64,000 nt of DNA from Nitzschia sp. pyKryTriq1 (GCA_956465555.1 OY101115.1:1178001-1242000); one strand, 5' to 3'. Positions 43,609-55,387 are shown, counted from the stretch's first letter. The notes: a model not told the origin generated them from the sequence alone. Made by a program: numbers and translations.

Positions 43609-44520
43609 GTTGATCAGAGGATTCTTTCTTATATTCTGTATCCGATTATAAACAGTGTCCAGTGTTGCAAACCCGCTCCGCTCTTGCAACCGCCTTGCTA
43701 CTGTAAGAATGGGATGGGATCAACTTTTTTCGTTGGAGTTTCTTGGACAACAATCGGACTGCGTGCTATGTGCCTGCCTGCTCGGTTGGTGGTGGTGGTG
43801 GTGGATGTGTGCGGGAGGCGAGAATTATTACGTCTCTTTACATACCGGTATGTACAGTACATAATAATATGTGTGTGGCGTTCCCGGCGGGCGGGCGTTC
43901 CCATTCTTACGGCTTTTTACGTACGTATGTACGAACGCCGTTCGCGCGCGCAGACCTCTTTTCTCGGTTTTGAAGCAAGGCGGGGATGGATGATGACGAC
44001 CATGCATGATCATGTTGGATCGGAGTTTGATTTACTCAATTCCATCCAATGCATCGCCAACCCTAAGTAAATTTTTCGATCGTCTACGTTCCTCACGCAG
44101 GGCCGTCACGTAATTAGACGTGTTGGAGAAACTGACAATCGCCCTTTATTTTTTTAACTTCGCGTGACTGACACTTTCCTCTTGACATCCATGACTCAAC
44201 AAAGTCATCCTCCCTCCAGCTTCCAGCTGTGCATGCATGAGACGGAAGAAAAGATCCAACATTTTGCGGTTCGCGGTTTGTGGTTTGTGGTTTGAGGATC
44301 GTGCACCGACCATGGCGGCGGTAAATGCGGAAAGATGAGGGCACCACCGTACTGCTTTCGGTCAGCAGCGCCCGCAAGGTGCCTCTTCTTCATTCAAAAT
44401 CTGAAGGGAATTTGTGCCCGGCGACTCTGGTAGCCTACCAGATCTGGAGGCTTGTTGTTGCGACTTCTGTTTGCTGATTCATTTTGATTGCTAGAGACAA
44501 GGATTTACATACCAGGTAAC
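43609..44520. other. Divergent intergenic region upstream of the ABCG transporter
   Basis: About 910 bases. It has GTGGTGGTG repeats at about 43791-43804, a TACCGGTA palindrome at 43843 and a short GCGGTTCGCGGTTTGTGGTTTG series near 44266. No gene is claimed. Confidence 0.5.
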
Positions 44521-46712
44521 ATGATCCGCCGAATCATCCTGAGCGTCGCGTTCGTAGCAATATGGTTATATGATGTTGCCTCTGCTACCTACGGGAACAA
44601 AACAAAATCAGCAGCAGCAGGAGGAGCTGGTGGTGGCGGTGGAGGTGGCGATGGCGGTGGTGGACTGTACTGGAACGATTTGTCGGTACAGATGACCGAC
44701 GGAACTTTCCTCTTGCACAACTGTCACGGGTTTATTGCGGATGGGCACATGTGCGGCATTCTCGGTCCCAGCGGAGCTGGAAAGGTGCGTGCAAATGCTA
44801 TGCAGTTTGGGCGAGCATTTTTCTCGGTTCCAACCACCAGCTCAATTCTTTCCGTGCAATATTTTTTGTTGTACTAGTCAACCACTCTATCGGCTCTAGG
44901 AGGGACGATAGCACCGCAAAGTGGTCTGGAGGTGAATGGCGACATTTTGTATTACAATGCAGATACTCAAACCACAGAACACTTACAAGTACAAGGTGGT
45001 CGTGTGGCATGGCTCCAACAGAAGGACGCTTTTTTCAATATGCTGACAGTCGAGGAGACGTTGGAACTCGCCGCATTCCTCGAGCTTCCACAATTTTCAG
45101 AACGACAACGGGTCAGACGTGTAAGGAAGATGATTGATTCTTTAGGATTGGCGAAATTGAAAGACAGATTGATAGGAGACTCTGCATTGCACCACGGGCT
45201 GTCCGGCGGGGAGAAGCGAAGATTATCACTGGCCTTGGAACTCATTTCTTCCCCGAAACTCTTTATTGGTGATGAGCCAACATCTGGCCTGGTAAGTGCG
45301 ACCAAAATAAGGTTCTTTGTTGTTGATGCATGTATCGATTCGCTCAACCAGTGGACACGAAAAAGGACTCGACTTTGAGTGAGAAGGTGGTGAGACTCAT
45401 AAAAAAGCTAGTCAAAGAACGGGAAATCCCTTGCATACTCTCTCTCCACCAACCAAGATCTAGCATTTGGCGAATGCTGGATTCCGTGATTCTTCTCGCC
45501 CCCGGTGGGCGAGTTTGTTATTTTGGTCCCACTCATTCTGCTGTAGCGTACTTTGCGAAACTGGGGTATAGCTGTCCTACGCAGACGAATCCGGCCGAAT
45601 TCCTCCTGGATCTTGTCTCAATCGATTCCGAAGACCCACGTGCGGCGGGTGAGGACGAAGCTAGAATTATGAAATTGGCAGCAGCATTTGCAGACACCAG
45701 ACATGCAGCGGTTGCAACAATTCCGAAGAATGCGGTCAATATCGATCAAGACAAAATGATTGCCACTGAAAAGAGACGAAGTGGTTTCCGTTTTCGACGA
45801 ATACAGCGTTTTGGGCGTCTTCTGCTGCGATCATGGCGTCAGAACATTCGAAACTATCGTGTCAATATTCTTAGGCTTTTGGTATCCGCAGGTAATGCGT
45901 ATCTATTCACAAATGTCTTTGGCTCTATCAAGAAGGGTCTGTTCACAGCCAAATCCGTTGCAGATAGAACAGCCTTGCTTACATTTGGGATTGTCAATAT
46001 GACGATGATGGCTCTAATGAAAACGATCGACTTATTTGCGAAGGAGAAACCGGTAGTGCGACGTGAACAACAACGGAATCAATACTCGAGTATGGAATAT
46101 CTCCTCTCCAAGTCTCTTGCCGAAATCCCACTGGATAGCGTCTTTGCCGCCATTTTCACATCGGTCCTCAAGGCGACCAGCGGAATCAGAATAGGTTGGA
46201 AAGAACTGACTGGTACTTTTGCCTTGATGACAGTCAGTGGAGCCTCACTTGGTTTTGCCATCGGTTCCCTCAGTCCAACGGCAGAAATAGCCATGAGTGC
46301 AGGTGTACCCCTGATGGTGCTTCTGATGAGCGTTGGCGTGATCAACCCAAGTGGAGTCGATCCTTCGGAGCCGCCTCCTGCAGTTGTAGACACCTTGAAA
46401 GCTTTGAGCCCTGTTGCTTATGCAATCAAGGCAGTCTGTATTGCAGAGTACCGCGGTGCGGAATTCCAGGACCCGAGCGGAGGGAAACGCGGTATATTTG
46501 GAAGGGGAAGGAGCTTGTTGAGAGATCTACCCAAAATGGGAGCACTGGCATTGGTAAGAAATGGTGACCAGGTTCTCCAAGAATTAGGCCTAGGCAATGA
46601 AACGTACGAAGGAGCCATGTGGCATTTGATATATCTATCCGCTATCAATCTTGTTATTAGCTGGATCGGACTAAACATTCACTCTGCAGGTGGTCCGGGC
46701 AGCAAACAATAA
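44521..46712 (+). CDS. ABCG-type half transporter
   Basis: Exporter with one nucleotide-binding and one membrane domain, which must dimerise. Exons 44521-44784, 44878-45291 and 45366-46712 give 674 residues; introns are 93 and 74 nt. The first intron splits Walker A (GPSGAGK|STTL, about residues 82-91) and the second splits the Walker B/D-loop region (DEPTSGL|DSTLSEK); using the frame PTSGLDST fixes the second acceptor at 45365, which is a poor AAAAAG site. The signature LSGGEKRRLS and Q-loop WLQQKD are present. The membrane domain starts RFGRLLLRSWRQNIRNYRVN, typical ABC2. Before the NBD there is a signal-like segment (MIRRIILSVAFVAIWLY) and a 15-residue Gly linker, unusual for ABCG proteins. 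Substrate unknown. Confidence 0.9.
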
Positions 46713-47436
46713 GGCACCAAAATCCCTCTCTCCCTCCGTCACTACAAATAGAAAAGCTAATCCACTATTTCCTTTTACTAGTAGACTAATAATAACGTGT
46801 ACAGAAGTAGAGAGGACTACCTGGTACTCCGAGACGTCAGCTCGTACAGTACCACTGACGCATGCATGAGGCAGTGAATGAAGAAATCTGTGGAATCACC
46901 GCGATATCCTACTAGATTACTAATTACAATAGGAGTTGTAGACTACTGTTGCCCTTTACACCCGAGACTACTCGTACTCAGATAGATTGTTTCAGACTTT
47001 CGAAGCTCTGCTACTACTAGAGTGACTCATCCAAGAGAGAAGTATTACTCGTCTAACGAGTAGCCACGACTCCTCCGACTCGGCTCGGCGACCTCACGAC
47101 GACTCCTCACTCGATTTGGATCGAGTGTTGGCACTTGGCACTTATTGGGCACACTCTTGCTACTGTACCAGGTACTCGTACCAGGTACAGACCTCCTCCA
47201 GGGGTGATGGTACTTGTACCGTACAGTTACTTGTACCGGCACGTACCAAACGAGAACGGCGCGAAGTCGCAACTTGCAACGCGGGATCCGGGATCTACGG
47301 GATCGCCATCATTCGCCATCATCGCCATCAACAATCAACACGACAAAACCAAAACCAAAACGACCCCGAGCCTCGAGACTCCTCCTCCTCCTCCTCTCTT
47401 CCTCCTCGAGAGTACAAGTACAGTAAAAATCATCAA
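46713..47436. other. Intergenic region between ABCG and K+ channel genes
   Basis: About 720 bases with CTAGTAG-rich stretches near 46780-46800 and 46900-47010 and GTAC-rich repeats at 47163-47250. It should contain the channel promoter. No gene is seen; the upstream extension of the channel frame is simple sequence. Confidence 0.5.
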
Positions 47437-49331
47437 ATGCACAACAACTCATCAATCGACAACTATTACGAGCATCCAACGATGAGCGAGAAGAAAGGAA
47501 GCATACAGATCAAGACCGAACCCAACGAGGTCGTTGAAATCGCCGTAAAGGAGCCGTCTTCGACGGTACAGCATGGTGGTCCTACCCTCAGCCGCGGGTC
47601 CGTGGTACGAAAGAGTGGCGATCTGTCACACGTGTTGACAAGCATTCGAAAAGGAGGTGCGACAAGGTGGAGAAATCGAGTCGCCATTGGTGGTAATGAC
47701 ATGATTTGACATAGTATTAGAACAGCGTCTAACCTGCCACTATTTTGTACCGGTATAGAGTCCGACATCGAAACCTTGGCCAAGAAAATTGAAACCCGAA
47801 GAGCCAACAGAATTCCTGTACCTTTCTCGATCAGAAAGCTCTTCCTCCAAGTTTGCCGAGATGCTGCCAAAGCAGAAGGACAGGTGAACCGGTTGAGTAA
47901 AGGGGCCTTGGTAAAACTTCGATGTCAATATAGGGAAAATGTCGAGGGCCGAGCAGATCCATTGTCAAAAACCAAGAATTTCACAGGAAAGTTGTTTGGG
48001 TTCTGGGACAAGGAAATTGCGATGCTAGAGCTTCTTGATGCTGCATGTGATATGATTGACCAATTGGATACGTCTTGGTTCTTTTTCCGGGACTTCAATT
48101 ATTACAATACGGTGGTTGCCAATCGGATCAGATTGTTCCGTAGTCCAGTCGTGGCTGCAAGTGTCTACCTATTGATGTTTTACCTTGGAAGCGCTATCCT
48201 ATTTTGCCCCATTATGAAGGACGACAATGTTTGTCCCGATAGAGACAGCTACGATGGCTGGTTGACTTCAGTATATTTTGCGTCCGTCACCATGGTACGT
48301 TTTGAAGGTGAAGAAAAACTAGACTATTATCAGTATTTTGCCGTGTACACTCTCTGACCTCTGGCCGGGAAATTTTCCGTGGGGTTTATTCAGTCTACTG
48401 TCGGCTATGGAGATGTCAGTCTGGCTGGGGAAGGTACGTGGAGAACCTTCATTGGCACAATTTACATGCTGGTATCCATGATATTTGCCTATTTTGTGTT
48501 CTCTACAGCGGCATCCGCGGCTATTGATAAAGCTCAAATTGATCGAGATAGCTCGTCGGACAACAATGGATCTATTTTTCAGCGAATTTTTGGAATGGCG
48601 TCCGACGACATGGACTTGCCACTGTATCAGCGCGTTCGTCGCGTTACAGCGTTTCGCGTTTTTGAGTTGCTTTTCTGGTTCTTCTGTTTGAATTTCCTAG
48701 GCATGTTTGTGGCTCTTGGTTTTGTCAGTGCGTCCGATGTCGAGGGACAACAGTGGAACTTGATGACCTCATTCTACTGGGCGGTTCAGACGACTACGAC
48801 TATCGGTAAGCAGATATATCGTAGCTCCTCTTTGAGAGTTTTCTTTCCCGTGTGATACAAGTATTCGACAGCGTCTGACATTGACTCCCGTATATTGCAG
48901 GATACGGTGATCTCAATATGCCCTTTGATATGAGATGGTTCAATATTTTCTTCACTACATTTGGTACAGCATTTGTCGGGGCTGTCTTTGGGGCTGCTGC
49001 TGGTCTCAAAGACGAAGTGGCCGATATGCGTCGATATTATGCATGGAAGAGACGTGAGGTTTCAAAACAATTGATCGATGACATGCAGGGATCCAGTGCC
49101 GATGAAAAGGTGGATCAGTATGAATTCATGGTGGCGTCTTTGTTGATGCTGAACAAGATCAATGGTAGCGACGTGGAAAAGATTATGGACAAGTATCGTG
49201 AGCTTGCTGGCGACAAGGGATTCATTCTTGCGGAAGATTTGGTACAGGAAGGAGTGAAGAATGCCGAGCGGGATGACCAAAATCCCACAGCAGCGGAAGA
49301 CGAAGATATGAAATGTGAGATTGATGGATAG
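47437..49331 (+). CDS. Two-pore potassium channel (TPK/KCO-like)
   Basis: Four exons, 47437-47692, 47759-48294, 48394-48805 and 48901-49331 (introns 66, 99 and 95 nt), give 544 residues; a second start at 47482 is possible. Pore 1 has the selectivity filter STVGYGD at the start of exon 3, and pore 2 has TTTIGYGD across the exon 3/4 border. Helices flank both: VVAASVYLLMFYLGSAILF, GTIYMLVSMIFAYFVF, FELLFWFFCLNFLGMFVALGF and FFTTFGTAFVGAVFGAAAGL. The long cytosolic N-terminus has basic and Ser-rich sites. The C-terminus (DEKVDQYEFMVASLLMLNKI ... GDKGFILAEDLVQEG) resembles the EF-hand pair of plant TPK channels, but the loops are degenerate. Plasma or vacuolar membrane cannot be told apart. TACCGGTA lies inside intron 1. 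Confidence 0.9.
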
Positions 49332-49509
49332 TAGTGTAGTGTAGTGTAGTGTACTTCGTAGAGTATTGAGTATCCTCTTGGAATCGTGTTGTCTTTTTAG
49401 TAACAGAAGAGCATGATACTAGCAATAGCAATATGAATATCTATTTTACGTAGTCCTTTGGTAGCCATTCCCAGAGGAGTGGACAATCGCAGAGATCTAC
49501 GGGGAGGCG

Positions 49510-50694
49510 TTAACAACCTAAAGTAAGCACGTATTCATTCCATTCGAGGTAGTAAGACCGAGGGGCGGGGTGTAGGATTTGATCGGGAATGGTCGCTGTA
49601 ATGGTGTCGTCGGGGTTGATTTGTATAGTGAGGGGTCGGGAGTCGGAATCGGGGGACCACGGAGTGGAGTGTATGGGGATAAAAAGGGTGGGGTCGTAGG
49701 CATTGGGGTGATATTCCCAATAAGCGTCGTCGCGCCAATGGTAAATGATGGGCCACACTGATTTTGTGTAGTAGGTCTCCCGACGGAGGCGAGGTGTGGT
49801 GATCGTCCAGGGTCCTAATTGTACATCGGGGGCTGCTCGTCCGTCGTCGTAACTCCATTCGCGGCATAGGCGACGCCATGGTCTGTTGATTTGGTAAGTG
49901 CTCGGTCTGCGTTGGAGAGTAGTAATAACTGTGGGGTCAAACCACGCGGGCCGTTCGCAATGGAGCATGTGGGTCATTATGTTGGTGCCGGATGCGTCGA
50001 AAAGTTCAGACATGGTAGTGATGTGGAGATACAATCTGCAATAATTGATAATTGCTAGGTCTTCGGGTGAAAAACATTCCATGTGGATGGCGTGGTCCAT
50101 GAGACCAATGTCGCCGGTGCGTTCGAGGATAGGTAAGTAAGGTTGGGAGACTAGAATTTGACCGCCAATGTAGGCGAGAAATTCCCTGATGGCAATCAGC
50201 AATCGTTCCTTTAGTTCATCCGTGTCTGCGGTCTTGTGGTGCTCCTGGGTATAGAACGCGACGAAAGAGGCTTTAATGCCGTTCAAAAAGCCTCCTTTGT
50301 GGATGCGGAGATAGATGTGGCGAGCCGACAAATATTCCATCGTGCGCGATTTCAGGGTCGAAATCGGGGTCGTCGTTTTCATCTTGAATCCCATCGCTAC
50401 TTTGCGATTACGTCCTTCGGTTGTCTCCACGCAAAACGCTGCTTCGTACTGGGCGCTGGTGAGTACTTCGGTATCCTTGTATGGATGGTCCTTGGTATCG
50501 AGAATAACAAGGGAATGGCCCGCGGCATCCGTTAAAGTTTTAATCAAATCCTTGAAAATCACCGGTACGGGGACGGTTGACATCCCTTCTTCGACTCCTA
50601 TCTCCATCTTGAGATCGTACGAGTACACCTTTCCGCCGCCGGTACCATACTCCGCATTCGGGTACGTTGGAATAGTCGTCTCTAGAGTGGTCAT
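49510..50694 (-). CDS. Repeat-family ORF, possibly derived from a retroelement
   Basis: Single exon, 394 residues, start ATG at 50694. It contains MRIHKGGF-like (LRIHKGGFLNGIKASFVAFYTQEHH), GGQILVSQPYLPILERTG, INYCRLYLHITTMSELFD and RPSTYQINRPWRRLCREW blocks that I recall, loosely, from multi-copy diatom proteins that elsewhere continue into RNase H-like DG(S/A)xK domains. Here no RNase H or reverse transcriptase follows. The frame stays open after the stop for another ~22 codons (to a TAG near 49446), with Trp-containing coding-like sequence, so the stop at 49510 may be a nonsense change in a longer ancestral protein. Its Pro/Thr-rich end differs in composition from neighbouring genes. A host gene of unknown role is the alternative. 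Family naming is uncertain. Confidence 0.5.
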   Translation of the reverse strand: MTTLETTIPTYPNAEYGTGGGKVYSYDLKMEIGVEEGMSTVPVPVIFKDLIKTLTDAAGHSLVILDTKDHPYKDTEVLTSAQYEAAFCVETTEGRNRKVAMGFKMKTTTPISTLKSRTMEYLSARHIYLRIHKGGFLNGIKASFVAFYTQEHHKTADTDELKERLLIAIREFLAYIGGQILVSQPYLPILERTGDIGLMDHAIHMECFSPEDLAIINYCRLYLHITTMSELFDASGTNIMTHMLHCERPAWFDPTVITTLQRRPSTYQINRPWRRLCREWSYDDGRAAPDVQLGPWTITTPRLRRETYYTKSVWPIIYHWRDDAYWEYHPNAYDPTLFIPIHSTPWSPDSDSRPLTIQINPDDTITATIPDQILHPAPRSYYLEWNEYVLTLGC

Positions 50695-51199
50695 GGTAGT
50701 AAGATTTCTACGTAGGATTCCTACTGGCTTTCTACAGCTAAGTTTTTTGCACTTCAGCGTTCTCCACTTGTGGAAAAGTAGAAGAGCATGATACTACTAG
50801 ATTCCGTTCCAGATGATTATTTGTGTGGTGATTTCAAAAGACCGATTATGGTTACTATAAGCACTGGCACTGTACCGGTACTGACTGGGCTATCGCGGCA
50901 GCTGCAGTATGTACCAGTACCTGTAATATCGGCCCACCGGCACGAACCAGAGAATGGTTCTCTGGTACGAACCGATAGACTGTAGTAGACCTGTAGACTT
51001 CGAGGAGTGAGTCACTCTTGAGAGTCAGGTCACGAGCATTGAGTCGTACGCTTGAGAACTTGCACGCGATGAAAAGAGGCACTGGGATTTTCTCGTTATC
51101 TTCCTTCTGACTTTTCTGACATCGCGAATCGCGATGCCTTTTGTCTCTTCGATGACGATCGACGATTGACGATGACAACCCATTTCATTTCATACTCAA
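50695..51199. other. Divergent intergenic region
   Basis: About 500 bases between the repeat-family ORF and the prolyl hydroxylase gene. Contains TACCGGTA at 50873 and a GTAC-rich neighbourhood. No gene is seen. Confidence 0.5.
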
Positions 51200-52302
51200 A
51201 TGAAGTCATTGATCAAAGACGGCTCGTTTGGCGCGAAACATAAAAAAGCAATGGGTCTCAACGACGAGAATACCGCCAATGACACTACAGATGAAACAAG
51301 CGACGCAGTACTAATAAGGCCTCGAACCCGCGCCTGTGCATTGGAAGAAGAGCGGCTCCGAAAGGAAAAGGAGGCCAAGGAAAACGAGCCGAGAAGATCG
51401 AACCGCGACCATGATGTGAGTTACAAACAATGCAATCTTGGTTCATCAAACCTCTGGCCTCTATCCTCGGCGGCACTCACCACGCTAGCTGCTGTATCCG
51501 TTTCCAGTGTATTCGAGTCAAGGGCGGTGGGGCCTTTTACTGGCGGCTCGAGGCGCTCTTCTTCCTGCCGGCTCCGAACAAGTCTTGGAAAAGGGTTGGC
51601 GGTAACAGTCGCCTACAGCTTCGTCGGGTACATGGTCGTCCACATATTTACGAGATTGACAATTTCTTGATTGAATCCGAGCTGAAATATTTTGATGAGT
51701 TTATCCAAACTTGTCCCTTTCAAAAAAGTTTCGTCGACAATATGGAATTCGACAGTGTCGAGGCAAACCCAACAAACCCAGATGAGAAAAGCTCCAAGAG
51801 AAGACGACGGACGATCCTGGATTCCACCCACCGAACTAGCACCTTCTTCGGCTTCAAGCACCGAGCCAACGCTAGCATCCGTGCCATAGAACAGCGAACT
51901 GCTGACTTGCTCGGATGCTGGACACATCAATTGGAGGGCCTGCAGTTGGTGCGATATAGAGCGGGCGATTTCTTTGGTGTTCACCATGACCTTGGGGATT
52001 TACTTGACGATGATCAAGTCCAGTTGCCACCAAAACACTTTGCAGTCAAGCGACGACTCGTCACCATTTTCGTCTATTTGAACGACCTCGACAAGGGCCA
52101 GGGGGGATGTACCTACTTTCCAAAATGTGGCAATTTGCGTGTAACACCGAAAAGAGGAAAGGCTGTTTTGTGGAGCAACATAACGGCCGATGGTTATCCT
52201 GATCCAGGCACAATTCACGCCGGGGAAATGGTCAAGTCTACTAGTAGTGGCGACAACAGTGTTGTCAAGTACGGACTCAATATTTGGATTACAGAAGAGT
52301 AA
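51200..52302 (+). CDS. Prolyl 4-hydroxylase-type 2OG-Fe(II) dioxygenase
   Basis: Two exons, 51200-51415 and most likely 51508-52302 (92-nt intron), give 336 residues; a later acceptor after CCGAACAAG would remove ~16 residues. The catalytic domain has the iron ligands H231-x-D233 in FGVHHDLGD and H309 in GTIHAGEMV, and the 2-oxoglutarate lysine K326 in VVKYGLNIW, with the supporting VTIFVYLNDLDKGQGGCTYFP and GKAVLWSN motifs of the P4H family. The substrate may be a secreted hydroxyproline protein, relevant because diatom frustule proteins contain hydroxyproline, but the gene has no clear signal peptide: the N-terminus is Arg/Lys/Glu-rich, with a moderately hydrophobic stretch (AFYWRLEALFFLPAP) after the intron that might anchor it. 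The basic insert SSKRRRR is unusual. Confidence 0.88.
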
Positions 52303-52329
52303 AAAGTACTGGATAACATCACAGAACTA

Positions 52330-54942
52330 CTATCGGAGGCTCTTGTTGCTCGAGCTTCTCTTCATGGAAGTGGTCTCCTCTGTAATGCGCCGGGAACTTC
52401 TGCGATCCTCCCTGGATCCATCCTTGTAACTTTCAAGGTCCCCAGCGCTCTTAGACTTTTTGATTTTTGTGCCCTGCTCCATATCTTCAAATATATCCCC
52501 AATAAGGGCGACCGCCTTTTTCTTTGAAGCCTCCACAGGTCGTCCTTTCTTATTAGTTCTGAAGTAACGTATATCACCGACCTCTTTCTTGATAAGTCTA
52601 TAGGCGTGTGGTCCGTAAGATTCATCCGGTGAGCTCTTTCGGAATTGCCGAATGGCCTTAACAAGTTTCTTGGTCCCGGGGTGGGACTCGTCGCCGAAAA
52701 TCACATCATACTTTTCAGGCTCAAGATCAGCAGACCCATCAGATATGCTCAATCCGCTCCTTGACGAGCTCTTTCTGTGCCGACCTGATCCTGCAGTAGA
52801 GTCCGTCTCGTCGCAGCCCAGCAGGAGACTTTTCGAGGAGGAGCTCTTTTTTGTAGTGTTGGATAGAACATTTTCATCTTTGGAAGACTTGAAATCTACG
52901 TTCACCTTGATATTTCCTTCGCTGTCCTTTTCGATTATCTCCTCATCGTCTCTCCGTTCAGAAAGGCAGGGGCAACACCAGCACCAAAGTAAAGAGCAGG
53001 CAATCGCGGCGAGGATCCCGACTAACACGCCAATGTACATGTATCTGTCATTAATCGGCTCCTCCACCCACCATTCGGAGACTTTTTGTTCGTATTGGCA
53101 CTTTTCTGAGAGCTCGTTCTTCGATTTCTTCTGCACTGGCGTGTTTACCCCCACTTCTACCATTCCTGCGATCGGGCTCCTTTGCCCACCCACCTGAAGA
53201 TGGCGAGATGTCGAGTGGGAACTCTCGAGGTTTCGTCGACGTGATAAAGCTAAACTCCAAAGGTCGTCTTCTTCCAGCAATGCATACTGCAGCACCACAT
53301 TACCTACACCCACCGCCTCGCCATCGGAAGTGTAGAAGTCTTCAGTGAATTGCGTCCGAAAAATACACATAGTTGCTCCATCAACACAGACGAGAATGGT
53401 AAACCCATCCTCAGCTTGACCACCCCCAACTTCTGCCGAAATTTGTGAGGCCCCCTCTGGGCTCGTCCAATTCCATGAATCCAGCCGGTTGATCGTCATC
53501 CCAAATTCATTGGATATTTCGTCCGGTGTGATGCAGATTTTCACAGACGCCCCCAGCGTCTTGGGAGATGGGTCAGGGATCTTTTTATTCTGGCTATCAC
53601 ACTCGTATGCCACGGCTCCAAACTTAAACTCTTCTCCAGGAGCGACAAAAAACTCAACATTAAATAGTGCCGACCCAGCAAAGCCGCCCTCAACATCCTG
53701 AAGACTCCGAGCGTGACGATTTCGGCCAGTAATTGCAAATTTCAACTTTCGAGAGGAGCCACTTCCAAACTACACGTACGGAGGGAAAGAATACAAAAGA
53801 AGCAGAATGAGTAATCGATCCAGTTGACGAATCATCGTTTCACCCCCCCCCCCCCCCCGCGCGCGACGTACCTGTAGCCACGCTTCTCCGTAACCAAAGA
53901 CACGACCAGTTCCGAAATAAAAGTCGGACTTTAGGAGCGTGTCAAAATGGCACAGCTCCCATCCACGCTCACAAAAGAGCTCCGTCAACGCCGGGTTTGC
54001 ACTTTCACCATCCGTCAACGCTATTTGAGTTACAGTTGCTCCAGCTGTTGGGTTGTCTCGCCAGTATGTGAAACTATCCACACGCCGCATATAAACTCCG
54101 TCCGCGAGGGCATCGTCGGTAGGTTTGACACAGACTTTGACCTTTTCTCCTTGCACAAGAGGATATAGGTACACGATTTCCTCTAAATTGTCGTCGCATA
54201 GAAACCCTTCTACAAAGTAATTTTGAAAAACATTTTCACTCCCTGGATCATTGGGCCTGGGGAAGCAGAGAGACACAGGAGTCAGTCAGCGAAACGATTC
54301 TTCCTCTGTCAAACCAAAGAGACTCTGGATGTGCTCGCCATTCACTCACAAGACATCCACCTCAACACCAAAGTCACCAACGAGATCCACCTGTAGACGC
54401 ACCACTGTTTCTAATGATGCCTTTTCCATGGTGGTCTCAGCATCTCCTTCATGAAGGCTCAAACTCATGCAGAAGTTCATGAAAAACTGTTTTTTCTCGT
54501 CTTGTACCCATACTTCTGTTTCTTGGATGGCTGTTGGATCGACGTCATATCTCACGGTAACCTGTCGATTCTTTGTACCATCGGGGGCTGGGTTGTCGTC
54601 GTAGATTATGCTTGGCACCAAAAAGTCATTCCCTGTAATGTTGGTTTCACAGTCTGCTAAAAAAGTTTGTGTGGAAACGCTGCCATCAGAAACTAGATCA
54701 TTCAGAGGGTAAATGAGCTGGATGACTGTTCCACCAAACGTTATTCTCGAGTCTCCAATCTGGAATCGGTCAAGTGCAGCAGCTTGAAGAATTCTTTGAA
54801 CATGGTTTCCACCACTCTCGGGGAAAATACTGTCCGATGATTCTTCTTGGATGTGAAATGGAGTTGCGGAGCACGTAATGAACCCCACAACGACCAGTAG
54901 CACTAAGAAAGCGGAAGTTGAAAAGGGGGTTGATTGCATCAT
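52330..54942 (-). CDS. Type I membrane protein with two 4-Cys repeats, silicanin-like; DUF6824-like tail
   Basis: Exons 54942-54350, 54256-53872 and 53769-52330 join in frame to 805 residues. Signal peptide (FLVLLVVVGFITCSA). Two copies of a ~140-residue domain follow, about 180-325 and 350-490, each with the pattern x-C-D ... V-x-[VI]-C-[VI] ... G-[VM] ... C-x-x-G/A-x-x-[LM]-C-x-F ... F-Y ... G-x-[GA]-x-x-x-L-Q. R-x-L-Q sites (QRILQ, RSLQ, RHLQ) sit at domain borders. A Trp-rich segment (SEWWVEEP) precedes one membrane helix at about 570-592 and a CWCCPC palmitoylation-like cluster. The cytosolic tail is Lys/Ser-rich and includes DVIFGDESHPGTKKLVKAI and YGPHAYRLIKKE, resembling the diatom domain DUF6824. 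Signal peptide, RxL, Cys repeats and single helix recall silicanins, silica-vesicle membrane proteins; that link is from memory of family layout. Confidence 0.78.
53843..53858. repeat. Poly-C run (poly-G on the coding strand) next to a splice donor
   Basis: Sixteen consecutive C followed by GCGCGCG. On the coding strand it reads CGCGCGC then G16, beginning about 13 nt after the exon 2 donor of the silicanin-like gene. Length may be inaccurate in assembly, and it could affect splicing through G-quadruplex formation. Confidence 0.85.
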
Positions 54943-55387
54943 GGTTAGTATAATATATGAGTATGAGTGTCGACGATCGACGACTCCTCACTCTATCCAA
55001 ATGTTGTCTTCATGAAGTTTGCGGCATGCGATCGCAGCGGGTCTCTTCATTCGCATCATCGCGTGTTTACGCGAGTATTCCTCATCACTCTCGTCGTACC
55101 TGGTCCTTTTTCGGAGAACCTTTTTGCCGTTGTAAGCAATTATGCCATGTACCTTCTCGGGTTTCGGAGAATTGTGTTGCTCCAGTCCCGCGGGAACTCT
55201 TTCTCTACTAATTTCTGGTGCTCTATTAGCTAGAGCTAGTAGGCTTGAGAGCTCTCTCTCTCTCAACATGGTCATAGTACAGATATGAAGCAGTCACTCT
55301 CTCTCTTACTCTTATAGAGTAGAGTCCCGAGAGCTAGTAACAGAAAATATAGAGCACGAGAGTGCTGTATCGTCTAATTTCTCGTCG

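Noticed and set aside
52330-54942. Reading the 4-Cys repeats as immunoglobulin, EGF or C-type lectin domains
   Set aside because: Cysteine spacing and the G-x-G-x-x-x-L-Q ending do not fit those families.
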